Assembly: GCA_051209155.1 (NCBI GenBank)
Contig: JBPJGB010000004.1
Direction: 5' to 3' (one strand)
Source of the DNA: Actomonas sp051209155
GTDB lineage: Bacteria > Verrucomicrobiota > Verrucomicrobiia > Opitutales > Opitutaceae
DNA: 64,000 bases
Part shown: piece by piece, positions 20,946 through 30,119 of the stretch
Position numbering within the stretch: the first letter of the stretch is position 1
Layout: the number at the start of each line of letters is the position of its first letter
Translations under genes and position numbers: made by a program
The notes under the pieces: model-generated
Told to the model about the DNA's origin: nothing
The model's input: the letters and a program-made list of their open reading frames with translations, nothing else
Database searches by the model: none

Positions 20946-20964
20946 TGTAGGGTTTTGCCCTACA
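20946..20964 (-). terminator. Inverted repeat after the response regulator gene: terminator or operator
   Basis: TGTAGGG (20946-20952) and CCCTACA (20958-20964) form a perfect 7-bp repeat with a 5-nt spacer. On the minus strand it lies 31 nt past the regulator stop and is followed by TGAATTTTC, a weak T-run. It may end the sensor-regulator transcript. The same symmetry could also be a NarL/FixJ-type binding site in front of the next gene. Confidence 0.4.
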
Positions 20965-20994
20965 CGGAAGGCTCAGGTTACGAACCGGTTACGC

Positions 20995-21657
20995 TCACTG
21001 CACCAGATCGCGCCGATCCACCCATCGCACGGCATGGCGCACCAGTTCCACCGCGTCCTCCAGCCCGAGTTTTTCCTTAATGCGCGCGCAGTAGGCCTGC
21101 ACGGTCTTGATGCTGATGGAAAGTTCGTCGGCGATGCGGCGGGTGCTCACACCGCTGCCGAGCATGCGGAAGACTTCCAGCTCGCGATCGCTCAGACTGT
21201 CGATGGCGGCTTGGTCGGAGTTGCCGCCGAGCATGCGTTCGGTGAGGCGGGTGAGAATCGGACGGCTGGCGAAAAATTCACCGGCGGCGACTTCGCGCAC
21301 GGCGTCGATGATGCAGTCGGTCGGCTCACGTTTGGAAACGTAACCCCGGGCACCGGCGCGCACGGCGCGTTCGACGTAGAACATCTCCTCGTGCATTGAA
21401 AACACCACGACGCGCACCTGCGGCAGTTGTTCGCCAAGGTCCTTGATCAGATCGAGGCCGGAGCTGCGCTGCAGGGCGAGGTCCACGATGGCGACGTCCG
21501 GCGGATCCGTGCGCATCGACGCCAAGCCCTCCCGGGCGGTGGCGGAGGAGCCGATGACGTCAAACTGGGCGGTTTGATTCAACAGGTTCGAAAGCCACTC
21601 GCGAACCATCGGATGGTCGTCGACCAGAAAGATGCGGAGGGTGTCGGTGGCGGTCAT
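20995..21657 (-). CDS. NarL/FixJ-family response regulator
   Basis: 220 residues from the ATG at 21657. Receiver domain with acidic pair Asp13/Asp14 (FLVDDHP), phosphoacceptor Asp59 (VAIVDLAL), Ser/Thr near VFSM and Lys in YVSKRE. The LuxR-type HTH at the C-terminus (LSDRELEVFRMLGSG, STRRIADELSISIKTVQAYCARIKEKL) binds DNA. It follows the cognate sensor gene by 11 bp. Located inside the amidase array, it is the best local candidate for controlling it (inference from position). Confidence 0.94.
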   Translation of the reverse strand: MTATDTLRIFLVDDHPMVREWLSNLLNQTAQFDVIGSSATAREGLASMRTDPPDVAIVDLALQRSSGLDLIKDLGEQLPQVRVVVFSMHEEMFYVERAVRAGARGYVSKREPTDCIIDAVREVAAGEFFASRPILTRLTERMLGGNSDQAAIDSLSDRELEVFRMLGSGVSTRRIADELSISIKTVQAYCARIKEKLGLEDAVELVRHAVRWVDRRDLVQ

Positions 21658-21668
21658 GCGGCGAAAGA

Positions 21669-22778
21669 TCAGGCGGCTTGAGAGACCAGCGGCACCCGGC
21701 ATTCGAGTTGGGTGCCGGCACCGGACGGGGAAGGAGAAAGGAAGCGGAGCGTGCCGCCCATGAATTGGGCCCGTTGGTTCATGATTTGCAGACCAACACC
21801 CTCCACGTCGGAGGCCTCGGAGGCTTCAACTGAGGCGGGCAGCCCGAGTCCCACGCCGTCGTCGATGACCTGCAGTTCCGCATGGGTGGATTGCACGGTC
21901 AGTTGCACATCGATGTGCGTCGCCTCGGCATGACGGAGGGAGTTTCGCAGCGCTTCTCGCGCGATGTAGAAGAGGTGCGAGCTGGTGGTCGCGTCCAGGG
22001 TGTCGACTGGACCGGAAGTATGCAGTCGGCAGGGGATGTGAAAGTTTTCGGTGGCGGTGGACAGGAGTTCCTCGAGTTCGAGTTCCAATTGTCCGGCGGA
22101 CACGCTGTCGAGCAGCAGGCCACGGGCGATGCGGCGGGTTTGCGTGATGCCGTCGCGGATGAGCGACTCCACCTGATCGGCCGAACCGGCGAGGGCGTCG
22201 TCACGGGTTTTTAGTTGGGTGCTCAGAATGCTCGCCGCCATGGCGGTGGCGGCGAGGTGTTGACCCAAGCCATCGTGCAGGTCGCGACCGATGGCGGCGC
22301 GTTCGCGCACGCCGGCTTCGAGGAGACGATGCTGCAATTTTTCCCGGGCGGCGGTCGCTTGGTTCAGTGCCTCGGTGCGGGCCTTGACACGTTCCTCCAG
22401 CTGCCGACTCATCACGATGAGTTCGTGAATCAGGACGGCGATGCACCAGAACATCACCAGGGTGCTCACGCGATTGGAGGCGAGGCGCATTAGGTTCGCG
22501 TCGGCGAGGTAATAGTCGGGATTCAGCCATAGGTTGGCCACGTCACTGAAAACGCGCAGCGCAGTGATGACCACCGAGACTGAAATGCCCCAACCCAGAC
22601 CCAACCAGCTGACGGCCAGGACCAGGGGCACGAGGTTAAAAGCCAGGTTGCCGAACGATCCTCGAGCCGCGACGTAGCTGGCGGCGAAGACCAGACAAAG
22701 GCCCAGAACGATGGTGATGGATCTCGCCCGGCTATGAGTGGGCGGTCGAATGAGGAGGGAAAAAAGCTGCGTGCGCAT
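21669..22778 (-). CDS. NarX/DegS-type sensor histidine kinase
   Basis: 369 residues from the ATG at 22778. The N-terminal half has several TM segments (SITIVLGLCLVFAASYVA, LVPLVLAVSWLGLGWGISV, VSTLVMFWCIAVLIHEL) without a large periplasmic loop, so it probably senses a membrane or cytoplasmic signal. A coiled linker (LEERVKARTEALNQ) leads to HisKA_3 with the phospho-His in RDLHDGLGQ (His168) and an HATPase domain (REALRNSLRHA, VIDDGVGLG, GVGLQIMNQRA). It forms an operon with the downstream NarL-type regulator. Confidence 0.93.
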   Translation of the reverse strand: MRTQLFSLLIRPPTHSRARSITIVLGLCLVFAASYVAARGSFGNLAFNLVPLVLAVSWLGLGWGISVSVVITALRVFSDVANLWLNPDYYLADANLMRLASNRVSTLVMFWCIAVLIHELIVMSRQLEERVKARTEALNQATAAREKLQHRLLEAGVRERAAIGRDLHDGLGQHLAATAMAASILSTQLKTRDDALAGSADQVESLIRDGITQTRRIARGLLLDSVSAGQLELELEELLSTATENFHIPCRLHTSGPVDTLDATTSSHLFYIAREALRNSLRHAEATHIDVQLTVQSTHAELQVIDDGVGLGLPASVEASEASDVEGVGLQIMNQRAQFMGGTLRFLSPSPSGAGTQLECRVPLVSQAA

Positions 22779-22930
22779 CGGGGTCAGGGGTAATTGGCAC
22801 CGGAGCAGGCCACATGCCTTTGCTTTGCAAACCGCCTCAGTCGCGAGCGACATGAATATAATTCAACCGTTGGGTGGGTGGTTTGTGTTGGGTTCATTTC
22901 GAGCTGGGTGGAAGGCAGATGGCGGCGGGT
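22779..22930. promoter_or_regulatory. Spacer and likely promoter upstream of the sensor kinase
   Basis: This 152-bp gap separates the TonB_C-like gene from the sensor kinase on the same strand. On the minus strand an AT-rich TATATTC element lies about 75 nt before the kinase ATG, after GTTGAAT. I see no convincing -35 and no terminator hairpin for the upstream gene. Confidence 0.3.
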
Positions 22931-23719
22931 TCAGGGGCGTCGGCGTTCGAACTGCACCGTGCGAGTCACCGTGGCCTGGGTCGGTTTCTTCTCGCGAAGG
23001 GGCGTGCTGAAGCGCCAAGCATGGATCTCACTCATGACGGCGGACCCGAAGGCGGGATTGCTGGCGTAAACGACGGCGGGCACGCGGACCCAGCCGTCCG
23101 AGTCCACGACGAACTCGATCACCGCCTCGCCGGCGTCGACGTGGCCCCGCAGTTCGTCCGGATACCCCGGGAAACGGCCGGCGATCATTATCAGAGGCGC
23201 ATCCAAATCCTCCTCCGGGTGCGTGCTGAGGCCGGCGGCGAAGGCGTCGCCGGACCGATCAAAGGCGGTGCGGGCGGCGTCGCGTTGGGTGCCGGACATG
23301 ATCACCCCGCGACGTTCAAACTCGAAAGTGCGCGTGTCCCGGCGTTCGCGGGCGCCAAATTCCGCGGCGTTGAGGCGCCACTGCGGCATCACCGCGAGCA
23401 CGGCTTCGCCAAAAGCCGGATGACTGGCGGCGAGCACGATGCGGTCGGTGATGATGCCCGCATCGTCGAAGGTGTAGGCCACGATGGCGTAGCCGCCCTG
23501 CAGGGCCGTGGGTCGCAAGGCGAAGGGAAACTCCGGTGCCACGTAGTGGGCCCAACCGGACTGAAACTCGACCTTGCCCTCCACGGCGGGAGCCAGGATT
23601 CGCGGGCGGCTCGGCGACGCGTCCTCGAGCTGGTCCGATTGACCCGCCGCCGCCGCGACCGCCACCCAGCAAGGCAGCGCGCGCCAACAAGACCCGCGGG
23701 AAAGAGACGCAGCCGACAT
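22931..23719 (-). CDS. Exported protein with two TonB C-terminal-like domains
   Basis: 262 residues with a short signal-like N-terminus (CWVAVAAAAGQ). Two segments resemble the TonB_C fold: YAIVAYTFDDAGIITDRIVLAASHPAFGEAVLAVMPQWRL and AVIEFVVDSDGWVRVPAVVYASNPAFGSAVMSEIHAWRF, each with the -FG-AV---W-- pattern. There is no Pro-rich spacer or TM helix of a true energiser, so it is unlikely to replace TonB. It lies 15 bp downstream of the formamidase-family gene, in the same apparent operon. Role unknown. Confidence 0.65.
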   Translation of the reverse strand: MSAASLSRGSCWRALPCWVAVAAAAGQSDQLEDASPSRPRILAPAVEGKVEFQSGWAHYVAPEFPFALRPTALQGGYAIVAYTFDDAGIITDRIVLAASHPAFGEAVLAVMPQWRLNAAEFGARERRDTRTFEFERRGVIMSGTQRDAARTAFDRSGDAFAAGLSTHPEEDLDAPLIMIAGRFPGYPDELRGHVDAGEAVIEFVVDSDGWVRVPAVVYASNPAFGSAVMSEIHAWRFSTPLREKKPTQATVTRTVQFERRRP

Positions 23720-23734
23720 GGTGAAAGCGGGGTA

Positions 23735-24832
23735 TCAACGCGGCCGATACCAGTAGGTGTTGGGGGCGTCTTTGAAGAGCTTCTTCGGGATCATCGCATG
23801 CACGCCTTTGGTGCCGTCGACCACTTGGGTGACGCGGAAATTGATGCCAATCGAGGTCAGCGCGTAGGCGCGGAGAAAGTCGTAGCCCTCGCGCTCCTTG
23901 AGGAACTCGATCGTCTCAATCGTCGCCTTGCGCATGGCCAGGTCGAGGTCCTCGTCGAGGCCGAAGGTCAGGTAATGGTCAGGCGTCTCGGCGCGCGGAC
24001 CGGTGAGGGTCTTGCCCTTGTGGAGGATGAACTGAAAGGTGGCGGTATTGGCGGTCTCGATGGCGTTGATCGTCACCTCGCCGTCGCCTTGCGCGGCGTG
24101 GCAGTCGCCGGTGTAGAACAGGGCGCCTTCCTGGAACACGGGCAGGTAGAGCGTCGCGCCGTTCGTGAGTTCGCGGCAATCAAGGTTGCCGCCGAAGAGC
24201 CCGGGCGGACCGGACCGACGGTAGGGGGTGAGATCTTCGTCAGGCGGGCAGGTGCCCATCACGCCATTGAAGGGCATGAGCGGCACCTCAACGTTGTCGG
24301 TGAACACGCCGGCGTTGCGGTAGAGATCGAGGTGCACGACGAAGCCGAAGGGAATCGGCACGAGGTCCGGCAACCCGCCGCGACCCGGGCTGCCCCCGAC
24401 GGTCCCGTAGGTGATGCGCGGCGTCACGTTGAGAATCCGCACCTCGAGCGAGTCGCCCGGTTCGGCGCCCTCGATGTAGATGGGACCGTTGATCAGGTGG
24501 CCGCTGGGGATGCCTTCGGCTCGGGGCGTCTCGGCCAGGACTTTGATCGTCTCACTCAGCGCCGGCATGTCGGCGATGCGGCCCTTGATGTCGTTGGCGG
24601 CGAGCCACGTATCCGGATCGTCATCACGCCAGCGCTGGCCGCCACCGCCGTCGATGGTCACGATGTCGCCGGACTGGATGCGCAGGACGGGTGCCTTCTC
24701 TTTGGAAAAGTGGCCAATGATGGCGTTCTCCGGTGTGAACGGCACGTGGTATTCGGCGGCGGCGGCGCTGATGGCGCCGCCACAGGTAAGCAGGACGAGA
24801 GACGAAGTGAGAAGTCGGGTAGTGCGGTGCAT
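23735..24832 (-). CDS. Secreted acetamidase/formamidase family protein (FmdA/AmdA)
   Basis: 365 residues from the ATG at 24832, giving a signal peptide (LLTSSLVLLTCGGAISAAAA). The family hydrolyses formamide or short aliphatic amides to ammonia and the acid. Seen: SGDIVTIDGGGG, LINGPIYIEGAEPGDSLEV, GGNLDCRELTNGATLYLPV, GALFYTGDCHAAQGDGEV (conserved metal/active-site region) and ETIEFL near the end. Most characterised members are cytoplasmic, so the signal peptide is unusual but fits an exported amide-degrading array. It starts 11 bp after amidase A4. Confidence 0.9.
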   Translation of the reverse strand: MHRTTRLLTSSLVLLTCGGAISAAAAEYHVPFTPENAIIGHFSKEKAPVLRIQSGDIVTIDGGGGQRWRDDDPDTWLAANDIKGRIADMPALSETIKVLAETPRAEGIPSGHLINGPIYIEGAEPGDSLEVRILNVTPRITYGTVGGSPGRGGLPDLVPIPFGFVVHLDLYRNAGVFTDNVEVPLMPFNGVMGTCPPDEDLTPYRRSGPPGLFGGNLDCRELTNGATLYLPVFQEGALFYTGDCHAAQGDGEVTINAIETANTATFQFILHKGKTLTGPRAETPDHYLTFGLDEDLDLAMRKATIETIEFLKEREGYDFLRAYALTSIGINFRVTQVVDGTKGVHAMIPKKLFKDAPNTYWYRPR

Positions 24833-24843
24833 GATGAGGAGAG

Positions 24844-26874
24844 TCACGGGATCTTTTCCCAGATGAAGACGGAGCTGATTTCGCGGCCGTCCGGGCCGGA
24901 GCGCGGCGGCGTGGCGAGGGAAAGGCGTCCGGCGGGATCGAAGGAATAGGCGCGGGGCGCGGCCTCGCCGACGCGGGCTTGGTTGAGGTCGCCGTCCTTG
25001 ATGTGCAGGATGTGGCCGGAGGCCGGCACGAGTTTCCACCAGCCGAAGTAGCTGGAGAAGCCTTCGGCGCTGGAGCCGGCGGTCGCATCGCGGCCGGAAC
25101 GGACGATCTGCACAGAGAGCCGACCATTGGGGGCGTAGACCAATTGGCCGGATTCGGGGACGCGAGGGGACGGCGTTTCAACACCGGTGGCGACGTCGCG
25201 GGTGGCGATGCCGACGAGTTTCCAGGTGCCCGTGAGCTTGGCCCGCAGGCTGTCGGGCAGGGGTGGCGTGTGGGGCGGCGGGATCCGGTAGGGGTTCGCC
25301 TGCTCGTAAGCGTAGGCGTAACCGATGATGCGGGACTCGTCCCAAGCACGGCCAAGGATCTGCAGTCCGAGCGGCAGGCCTTCGGCGCTGAGGCCGCAGG
25401 GCACGGAGAGGGCGGGCCATTGCAGCATGCTGCCCACAAACGTGAGGCTGGCGCGTGATCGGGTGACGCCGCGGCCGGGGGCGGGCACGGGCTCCGCGCC
25501 GATCTGGGTGTTGCGGTCGCCGGTCAGCGACGGGAGCTGCGCCCAAGTGGGGAAGACGAGGGCGCCGACGCCGGCGGCGTCCATTTCCCGACGAAAGGCG
25601 GCGCGGAACTGTTCCTCGTGCTGACGCCCCTGCACCGTGGCCGGGGTTTGGTCGGGCGGCAGTTCGTCCACGGCGTTCTCGACGCTGACCTGGTGCAACG
25701 GATGCAGCAGGCCGGATTCGGCTATGTCCTTGATCGATGGATACGGCACACCCGGATGCAGCGAGATCCAGCGGGTCAGGTCGGCCTTGAACTGAGCGCC
25801 GGTCTGCGGTGGTCGTGGCAGGGTGTCGAGTTCCGGGACGATGAAGGGATCGACGAGCTCGGCGCCGGCGGCGCGCAATTCGGCGAGGGTTTTTTCGAAG
25901 TTGGCCAGCACCTGCAGGTCGGTGACCTCGGGCCGGAAGACCTGGCGCAGGACCCCGAGTTTGACGCCTTTGAGCGCGTCGCGATCCAGTGCGGCGAGGT
26001 AGGTGGTCGGGATATGACCGGCGTTGCGGGCGGTGGCGGTGTCGACTGGATCGTTGCCCGTGACCATGGCGTCGAGCAACAGCGCCATGTCGTGCACGGT
26101 CCGCGCCATGGGGCCGGCGGTGTCGCGGACACCGTCGAGGGGCACCACGCCGGTGCGGGAAACGAGGCCGACGGTCGGTCGCAGCCCGGCGAGCGCGTTG
26201 TGGGCAGCAGGCATGCGCACGGAGCCGCCGGTATCGGTGCCGACCCCGATCACGCCGTAGCTGGCGGCGAGGCCGGCGCCCGTGCCGCCTGAGGAACCAC
26301 CGGTGTTGTAGGCGAGGTGGTAGGGGTTGCGGGCGAAGCCGGGCAGGACCGAGTTGATGTTGTCGGCGCCGCCCTTGGCGAATTCGGACAGGGAGGTCTT
26401 AGCGATGACGATGCCCCCGGCCGCCTTGATGCCGGCGACGAGCGGGGCGTCGGTGGGCGGCACGTAGTTTTTCCAGCCTTGGAAGCCCGAAGTCATCGGG
26501 ACACCGACGACGTCGAGGTTGTCCTTCAAGAGGATCGGGATGCCGTGCAGGGGGCCGACAAATTCTCCGGTTTGAGCGAAGTGTTCGTCCTGGGATTGGG
26601 CGACCGCGAGCGCGTCGGGCGCGACATTGACGACGGCGTTGAGGTAGGGACCGGTCTTGTCGAAGGCGGCGATGCGATCGAGGTGGGCCTGCACGACCTC
26701 GACCGCGGTGGTGGTGCCGGCGCGGTAGGCGGCGTGCAGCGATTCGACGGTGGCCTCCTCAACCGGATAGGTGCTGGCGGCGAGACTGCCTAGGCACAGA
26801 CCGAGGGCAACAAAAGCCCGCGAAACACCCGCAAGGGTCCGGATGGCCAGCAACGTCTGGGAGGATGGATTCAT
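24844..26874 (-). CDS. Secreted amidase fused to a lipocalin-like domain (A4)
   Basis: 676 residues from the ATG at 26874, one of the few starts here preceded by a Shine-Dalgarno (AGGAG). Signal peptide VALGLCLGSLAAS. AS core triad: Lys117 (LLKDN), Ser194 (GSSGG), Ser218 (GTDTGGSVRMP). After the usual amidase end (PYRIPPP, about 515) comes a domain of about 140 residues starting LTGTWKLVGIATRD. It includes GRLSVQIVRSGRD and SYFGWWKL, matching the lipocalin-like (Lipocalin_5 type) pattern. The domain may bind a lipophilic substrate or product. FmdA follows by 11 bp. Confidence 0.9.
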   Translation of the reverse strand: MNPSSQTLLAIRTLAGVSRAFVALGLCLGSLAASTYPVEEATVESLHAAYRAGTTTAVEVVQAHLDRIAAFDKTGPYLNAVVNVAPDALAVAQSQDEHFAQTGEFVGPLHGIPILLKDNLDVVGVPMTSGFQGWKNYVPPTDAPLVAGIKAAGGIVIAKTSLSEFAKGGADNINSVLPGFARNPYHLAYNTGGSSGGTGAGLAASYGVIGVGTDTGGSVRMPAAHNALAGLRPTVGLVSRTGVVPLDGVRDTAGPMARTVHDMALLLDAMVTGNDPVDTATARNAGHIPTTYLAALDRDALKGVKLGVLRQVFRPEVTDLQVLANFEKTLAELRAAGAELVDPFIVPELDTLPRPPQTGAQFKADLTRWISLHPGVPYPSIKDIAESGLLHPLHQVSVENAVDELPPDQTPATVQGRQHEEQFRAAFRREMDAAGVGALVFPTWAQLPSLTGDRNTQIGAEPVPAPGRGVTRSRASLTFVGSMLQWPALSVPCGLSAEGLPLGLQILGRAWDESRIIGYAYAYEQANPYRIPPPHTPPLPDSLRAKLTGTWKLVGIATRDVATGVETPSPRVPESGQLVYAPNGRLSVQIVRSGRDATAGSSAEGFSSYFGWWKLVPASGHILHIKDGDLNQARVGEAAPRAYSFDPAGRLSLATPPRSGPDGREISSVFIWEKIP

Positions 26875-26913
26875 GACGGGCTCCTGCGGGTGTTTCTCGG
26901 GCAAGGTGGGAGG

Positions 26914-28539
26914 CTACAGGCGGTCGGTGGACAGCTTCGGGGTGTTGACCGGCAAGGTGACCGGCTTCGTGGCCAGTTCGTAGTCGTAGGCCATCGCCAG
27001 CAGGCGGCCTTCGGTGAACGCGCGGCCCATTAGGGAGAAGGTCACGGGCAGGCCGCGTTCGCTCATGCCGCAAGGCACGACCAGATCGGGGAAGCCGGTG
27101 ATGTTGGCGATGTTGAGCGGACCGCCACCGCCACCGCGCGGTTGATCCGGATCAGGCTCGATCAAGGACACCGGCGTGGGCGAGGTCGGGTAGAGCAGTG
27201 CGTGCAGGTTGTGGTTCGCGAAGACGCCTTCCATCGCGGTGCGGACCATGGCCATGCCGTTGTCGCGGGTGGCGACGTAGACCGGATCGGTCAGGAGCAG
27301 GGCGGTCTCGGACTGGTAGTTGAGGCCGACCGCTTTCTGCGGTGAGCGGTAGCCGGTGGCGGGGTCGTTGGCGAGGCGGGCGAGGTCGTAGATGGTTTTC
27401 GGATACGCCGGGCCGGTGGTGGCGAGATAGTCGGCGACCTGGCCCTTGAACTCGGCGGAACGCACCAGGTTGTAGAGCGGCTGGCGCAGCGCCTGGACGG
27501 GCGGCGGGATCTGGATGTCGTCGATGATGATGGCGCCGAGTTCCTGCAGTTTGGCGATGGCGGCGTTGACGGCGGCGTCGACCTGCTCGTCCTTGCCGAA
27601 GAACTCGCGGGCGATGCCGATGCGGGCTCCCTGCAGTCCCCCCGGTTTGAGATAGGTCGTGTAGTCTGGGGCGGCCCGACCGGTGCCTTTCAAGGTGGAG
27701 GCATCGTCCGGATCGATCCCGGCCATGACCGTGAGCGCGGCGGCGATGTCGTAGGTGCTGCGGGCGAGTGGTCCAACGGTATCGAAGCTGAGCGCGAGCG
27801 GCACGACGCCGTCACGGGAGACGAGACCGTGGGTGGTCTTGAGGCCGAAGACCCCGGCGGCGTTGGCCGGACCGCGGACGGACGCGGCGGTGTCAGTCCC
27901 GAGGCCAAACTGACCGAAGACGGCGGCGATGCCCGCGCCGGTGCCGCCGGAAGAGCCGGCCGGACCCCGGGTGAGAACGTGCGGGTTGCGGGTCTGGCCA
28001 CCGGCACTGGAAAAGCCGTTGGGCACGCGGCCCTTGGCGGCGATTTCAGGCGGCGCGCCGCTGGTGGAACCACCGCCGCCGGCCCACTCGGAGAGATTGA
28101 CCTTGGCGATGAGGATCGCGCCGGCGTCGAGCAGCTTCTTGGCCACGAAGGCCGTGTCGGGTGGCAGGTTGCCATCGAGGAGTTGGGAACCCGCGGTGGT
28201 GGGAAGACCGAGCACGTCGATGTTGTCCTTCAACAGCATGGGGATGCCGTGCAGCGGACCCCGCACGTGACCGGCGGCGCGCTCAGCATCCAACGCCTTG
28301 GCGTCGGCGAGCGCGTCCGGGTTGAGGAGGATCACCGCGTTGATGTTCGGCCCCTGCTTGTCGTAGGCGGTGACGCGGGCGAGGTAGGCCGCGGTGACCT
28401 TTTCGGCCGTGAGGGATCCGTCGGCGTAGGCCGCCTGAAGATCGGCGATGGTGGCGGTGGTGAGGTCCAGCTCCGCGCGGAGCGTGGACAGCAACAGCAG
28501 CGCGGCGGCGGCGAGACAGGAGAAGCGAGGAGAACGCAT
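26914..28539 (-). CDS. Secreted amidase-signature hydrolase with altered oxyanion motif (A5)
   Basis: 541 residues, signal peptide CLAAAALLLLSTLRAEL, mature start LDLTTATIADLQAAYADG like A1. Triad: Lys104 (LLKDN), Ser196 (GSSGG), Ser220. The nucleophile motif reads GTDTAASVRGP where nearly all relatives have GTDTGGS; those glycines normally shape the oxyanion hole, so activity may be altered. Otherwise the chain is full length and close to A1 (WAGGGGSTSGAPPEIA, VPNGFSSAGGQTRNPH). It lies 39 bp upstream of A4. Confidence 0.9.
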   Translation of the reverse strand: MRSPRFSCLAAAALLLLSTLRAELDLTTATIADLQAAYADGSLTAEKVTAAYLARVTAYDKQGPNINAVILLNPDALADAKALDAERAAGHVRGPLHGIPMLLKDNIDVLGLPTTAGSQLLDGNLPPDTAFVAKKLLDAGAILIAKVNLSEWAGGGGSTSGAPPEIAAKGRVPNGFSSAGGQTRNPHVLTRGPAGSSGGTGAGIAAVFGQFGLGTDTAASVRGPANAAGVFGLKTTHGLVSRDGVVPLALSFDTVGPLARSTYDIAAALTVMAGIDPDDASTLKGTGRAAPDYTTYLKPGGLQGARIGIAREFFGKDEQVDAAVNAAIAKLQELGAIIIDDIQIPPPVQALRQPLYNLVRSAEFKGQVADYLATTGPAYPKTIYDLARLANDPATGYRSPQKAVGLNYQSETALLLTDPVYVATRDNGMAMVRTAMEGVFANHNLHALLYPTSPTPVSLIEPDPDQPRGGGGGPLNIANITGFPDLVVPCGMSERGLPVTFSLMGRAFTEGRLLAMAYDYELATKPVTLPVNTPKLSTDRL

Positions 28540-28557
28540 GGGAAGAGTTTCGCAGGG

Positions 28558-30063
28558 TTAGCGGCCGGGACGGATGACGTCGGGTTTGGGTGTGTCGGGT
28601 GTGAGCGGCGGCTGCTTCTTGTGCCACTTGGTCGCGGCCTCATAGGCGGCGGCGAGGGCGAGCACCTGGTCTTCGCGCCAGTGTTTGCCGGCGATCATGA
28701 GGCCCACGGGCAGACCGTCCTCGCTGAAGCCGCAGGGAATGGAGATGGCCGGCGTGCCGTAGAGGTTGAAGGGCGAGCAGTTGGAGGTGACCCACGGATC
28801 CTTGGGATCGGTGTCGTAGCGCCGGGTCAGGAGGTCATCCAATTTCCACGGCAGGATGCGATGGGTGGGGACAATCACGAGGTCGACACCCTGTTCATCG
28901 AAGGCGTCGTCGATGGTGCGACGCAGGAGTCGGTTGGCCCACATGCCCTTCACGTAATCGACGGCCGTGCCGCCACCGTTTTTCTCGGCGTTTTGCAGGG
29001 AACGACGGTGCGGCAGCATGTAGGAGCCGGGAGAGGCCTTGATGGTGTCCTCGTGCCAAGCGAGCGCTTCCGACAGGGACGCGAGCGGACGTTCGGCGGG
29101 CGGCAGATGCATGTCCTTCACCGAAGAGGTGAGGCCCTTGATCACTTCGACGGCGGCCCAGAAATTGCGGGCGACTTCCGGATCGAGGTGATCGGTGAAG
29201 CCGGCTGGCAGCCCGATTTTGAGACTTTTGACGTCCACCGCCTGCATGGTTGCGACGTAGTCCTCCTCAGGGCGCTCGACGCTGAAGATGTCGAGTTTGT
29301 CGTAACCGGCGAGGACGTTGAGCATGATGGCGGCGTCCATCACGGTGCGGGTCATGGGGCCGGCATGATCGCGCGAGGCGACGAGAGGGATGATGCCGCG
29401 AATCGGCACGAGGCCGTAGGTGGCCTTGAGGCCAACGATGCCGGAGAAGGAAGCCGGCATGCGGATGGAACCGCCGGTGTCGGTGCCGATGGCGCCGTAG
29501 GCGAGGAAGGCGGAGATGGCGGCGCCGGAACCGGAGGAAGAACCGCCGGTATTGTGGGCGAGGTTCCACGGGTTGCGGGCGGGGCCGTAGTAGGAGGTGT
29601 CGCCGCCGCCCATGGCAAATTCCTCCAGGTTGGTTTTGCCGATGATGACGGCACCGGCGTCGACCAGCATGGTGACGATGGTGGCGTCTTCTTCCGGGAA
29701 GCGGCCGGCGAACAGCAACGAGCCACCCGTGGTGCGGGCGTTGGCGGTGTCGACGTTGTCTTTCAGCGCCACGGGCACGCCGTGCAGCGGACCGCGGAAC
29801 TGGCCGGCCTTGGCCTCGGCGTCGAGTTGGGCGGCCTGCGCGAGGGCCTGGTCCTTCATCACGGTGATGTAGGCATCGAGCTTGTCGTTGTAAGTCTCGA
29901 TGCGGGCGAGGACGGCCTCGGTGAGTTGCGTCGAAGTCACTTCACCGGCGCGAACCTTGGCGGCGGCGTCGGCGAGAGTGAGAAACGGGAGGTCGGCATC
30001 GGCGGCGCGAGCACCAAGGGTGAGCGTGGAGAGGAGGAGGGCGAGCGAAAGGAGGCGGCGCAT
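28558..30063 (-). CDS. Secreted amidase-signature hydrolase (A6), tandem twin of A7
   Basis: 501 residues from the ATG at 30063. Signal peptide LLSLALLLSTLTLGARA. Triad: Lys101 (ALKDN), Ser175 (GSSSGS), Ser199 (GTDTGGSIRMP). It is identical in length and mostly identical in sequence to A7, including motif numbering, and ends PLTPDTPKP--R-GR in both. This is a recent tandem duplication. The start is preceded by a CTTTCT-type pyrimidine tract instead of a Shine-Dalgarno. Confidence 0.93.
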   Translation of the reverse strand: MRRLLSLALLLSTLTLGARAADADLPFLTLADAAAKVRAGEVTSTQLTEAVLARIETYNDKLDAYITVMKDQALAQAAQLDAEAKAGQFRGPLHGVPVALKDNVDTANARTTGGSLLFAGRFPEEDATIVTMLVDAGAVIIGKTNLEEFAMGGGDTSYYGPARNPWNLAHNTGGSSSGSGAAISAFLAYGAIGTDTGGSIRMPASFSGIVGLKATYGLVPIRGIIPLVASRDHAGPMTRTVMDAAIMLNVLAGYDKLDIFSVERPEEDYVATMQAVDVKSLKIGLPAGFTDHLDPEVARNFWAAVEVIKGLTSSVKDMHLPPAERPLASLSEALAWHEDTIKASPGSYMLPHRRSLQNAEKNGGGTAVDYVKGMWANRLLRRTIDDAFDEQGVDLVIVPTHRILPWKLDDLLTRRYDTDPKDPWVTSNCSPFNLYGTPAISIPCGFSEDGLPVGLMIAGKHWREDQVLALAAAYEAATKWHKKQPPLTPDTPKPDVIRPGR

Positions 30064-30119
30064 GGCGGTGCGGGGAGAAAGGAAAAGATAGAGCGGATAG
30101 AGAAAGATGGCCTTCGGCC
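30064..30119 (-). repeat. Hairpin plus CTTTCT-rich leader before A6
   Basis: In transcript sense: AAGGCC-GAA-GGCC hairpin right after the A7 stop, then ATCTTTCTCTATCC, CTCTATCTTTTCC and CTTTCTCCCC, then the A6 ATG after about 10 nt. The same layout precedes A7 and A8. Confidence 0.7.
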
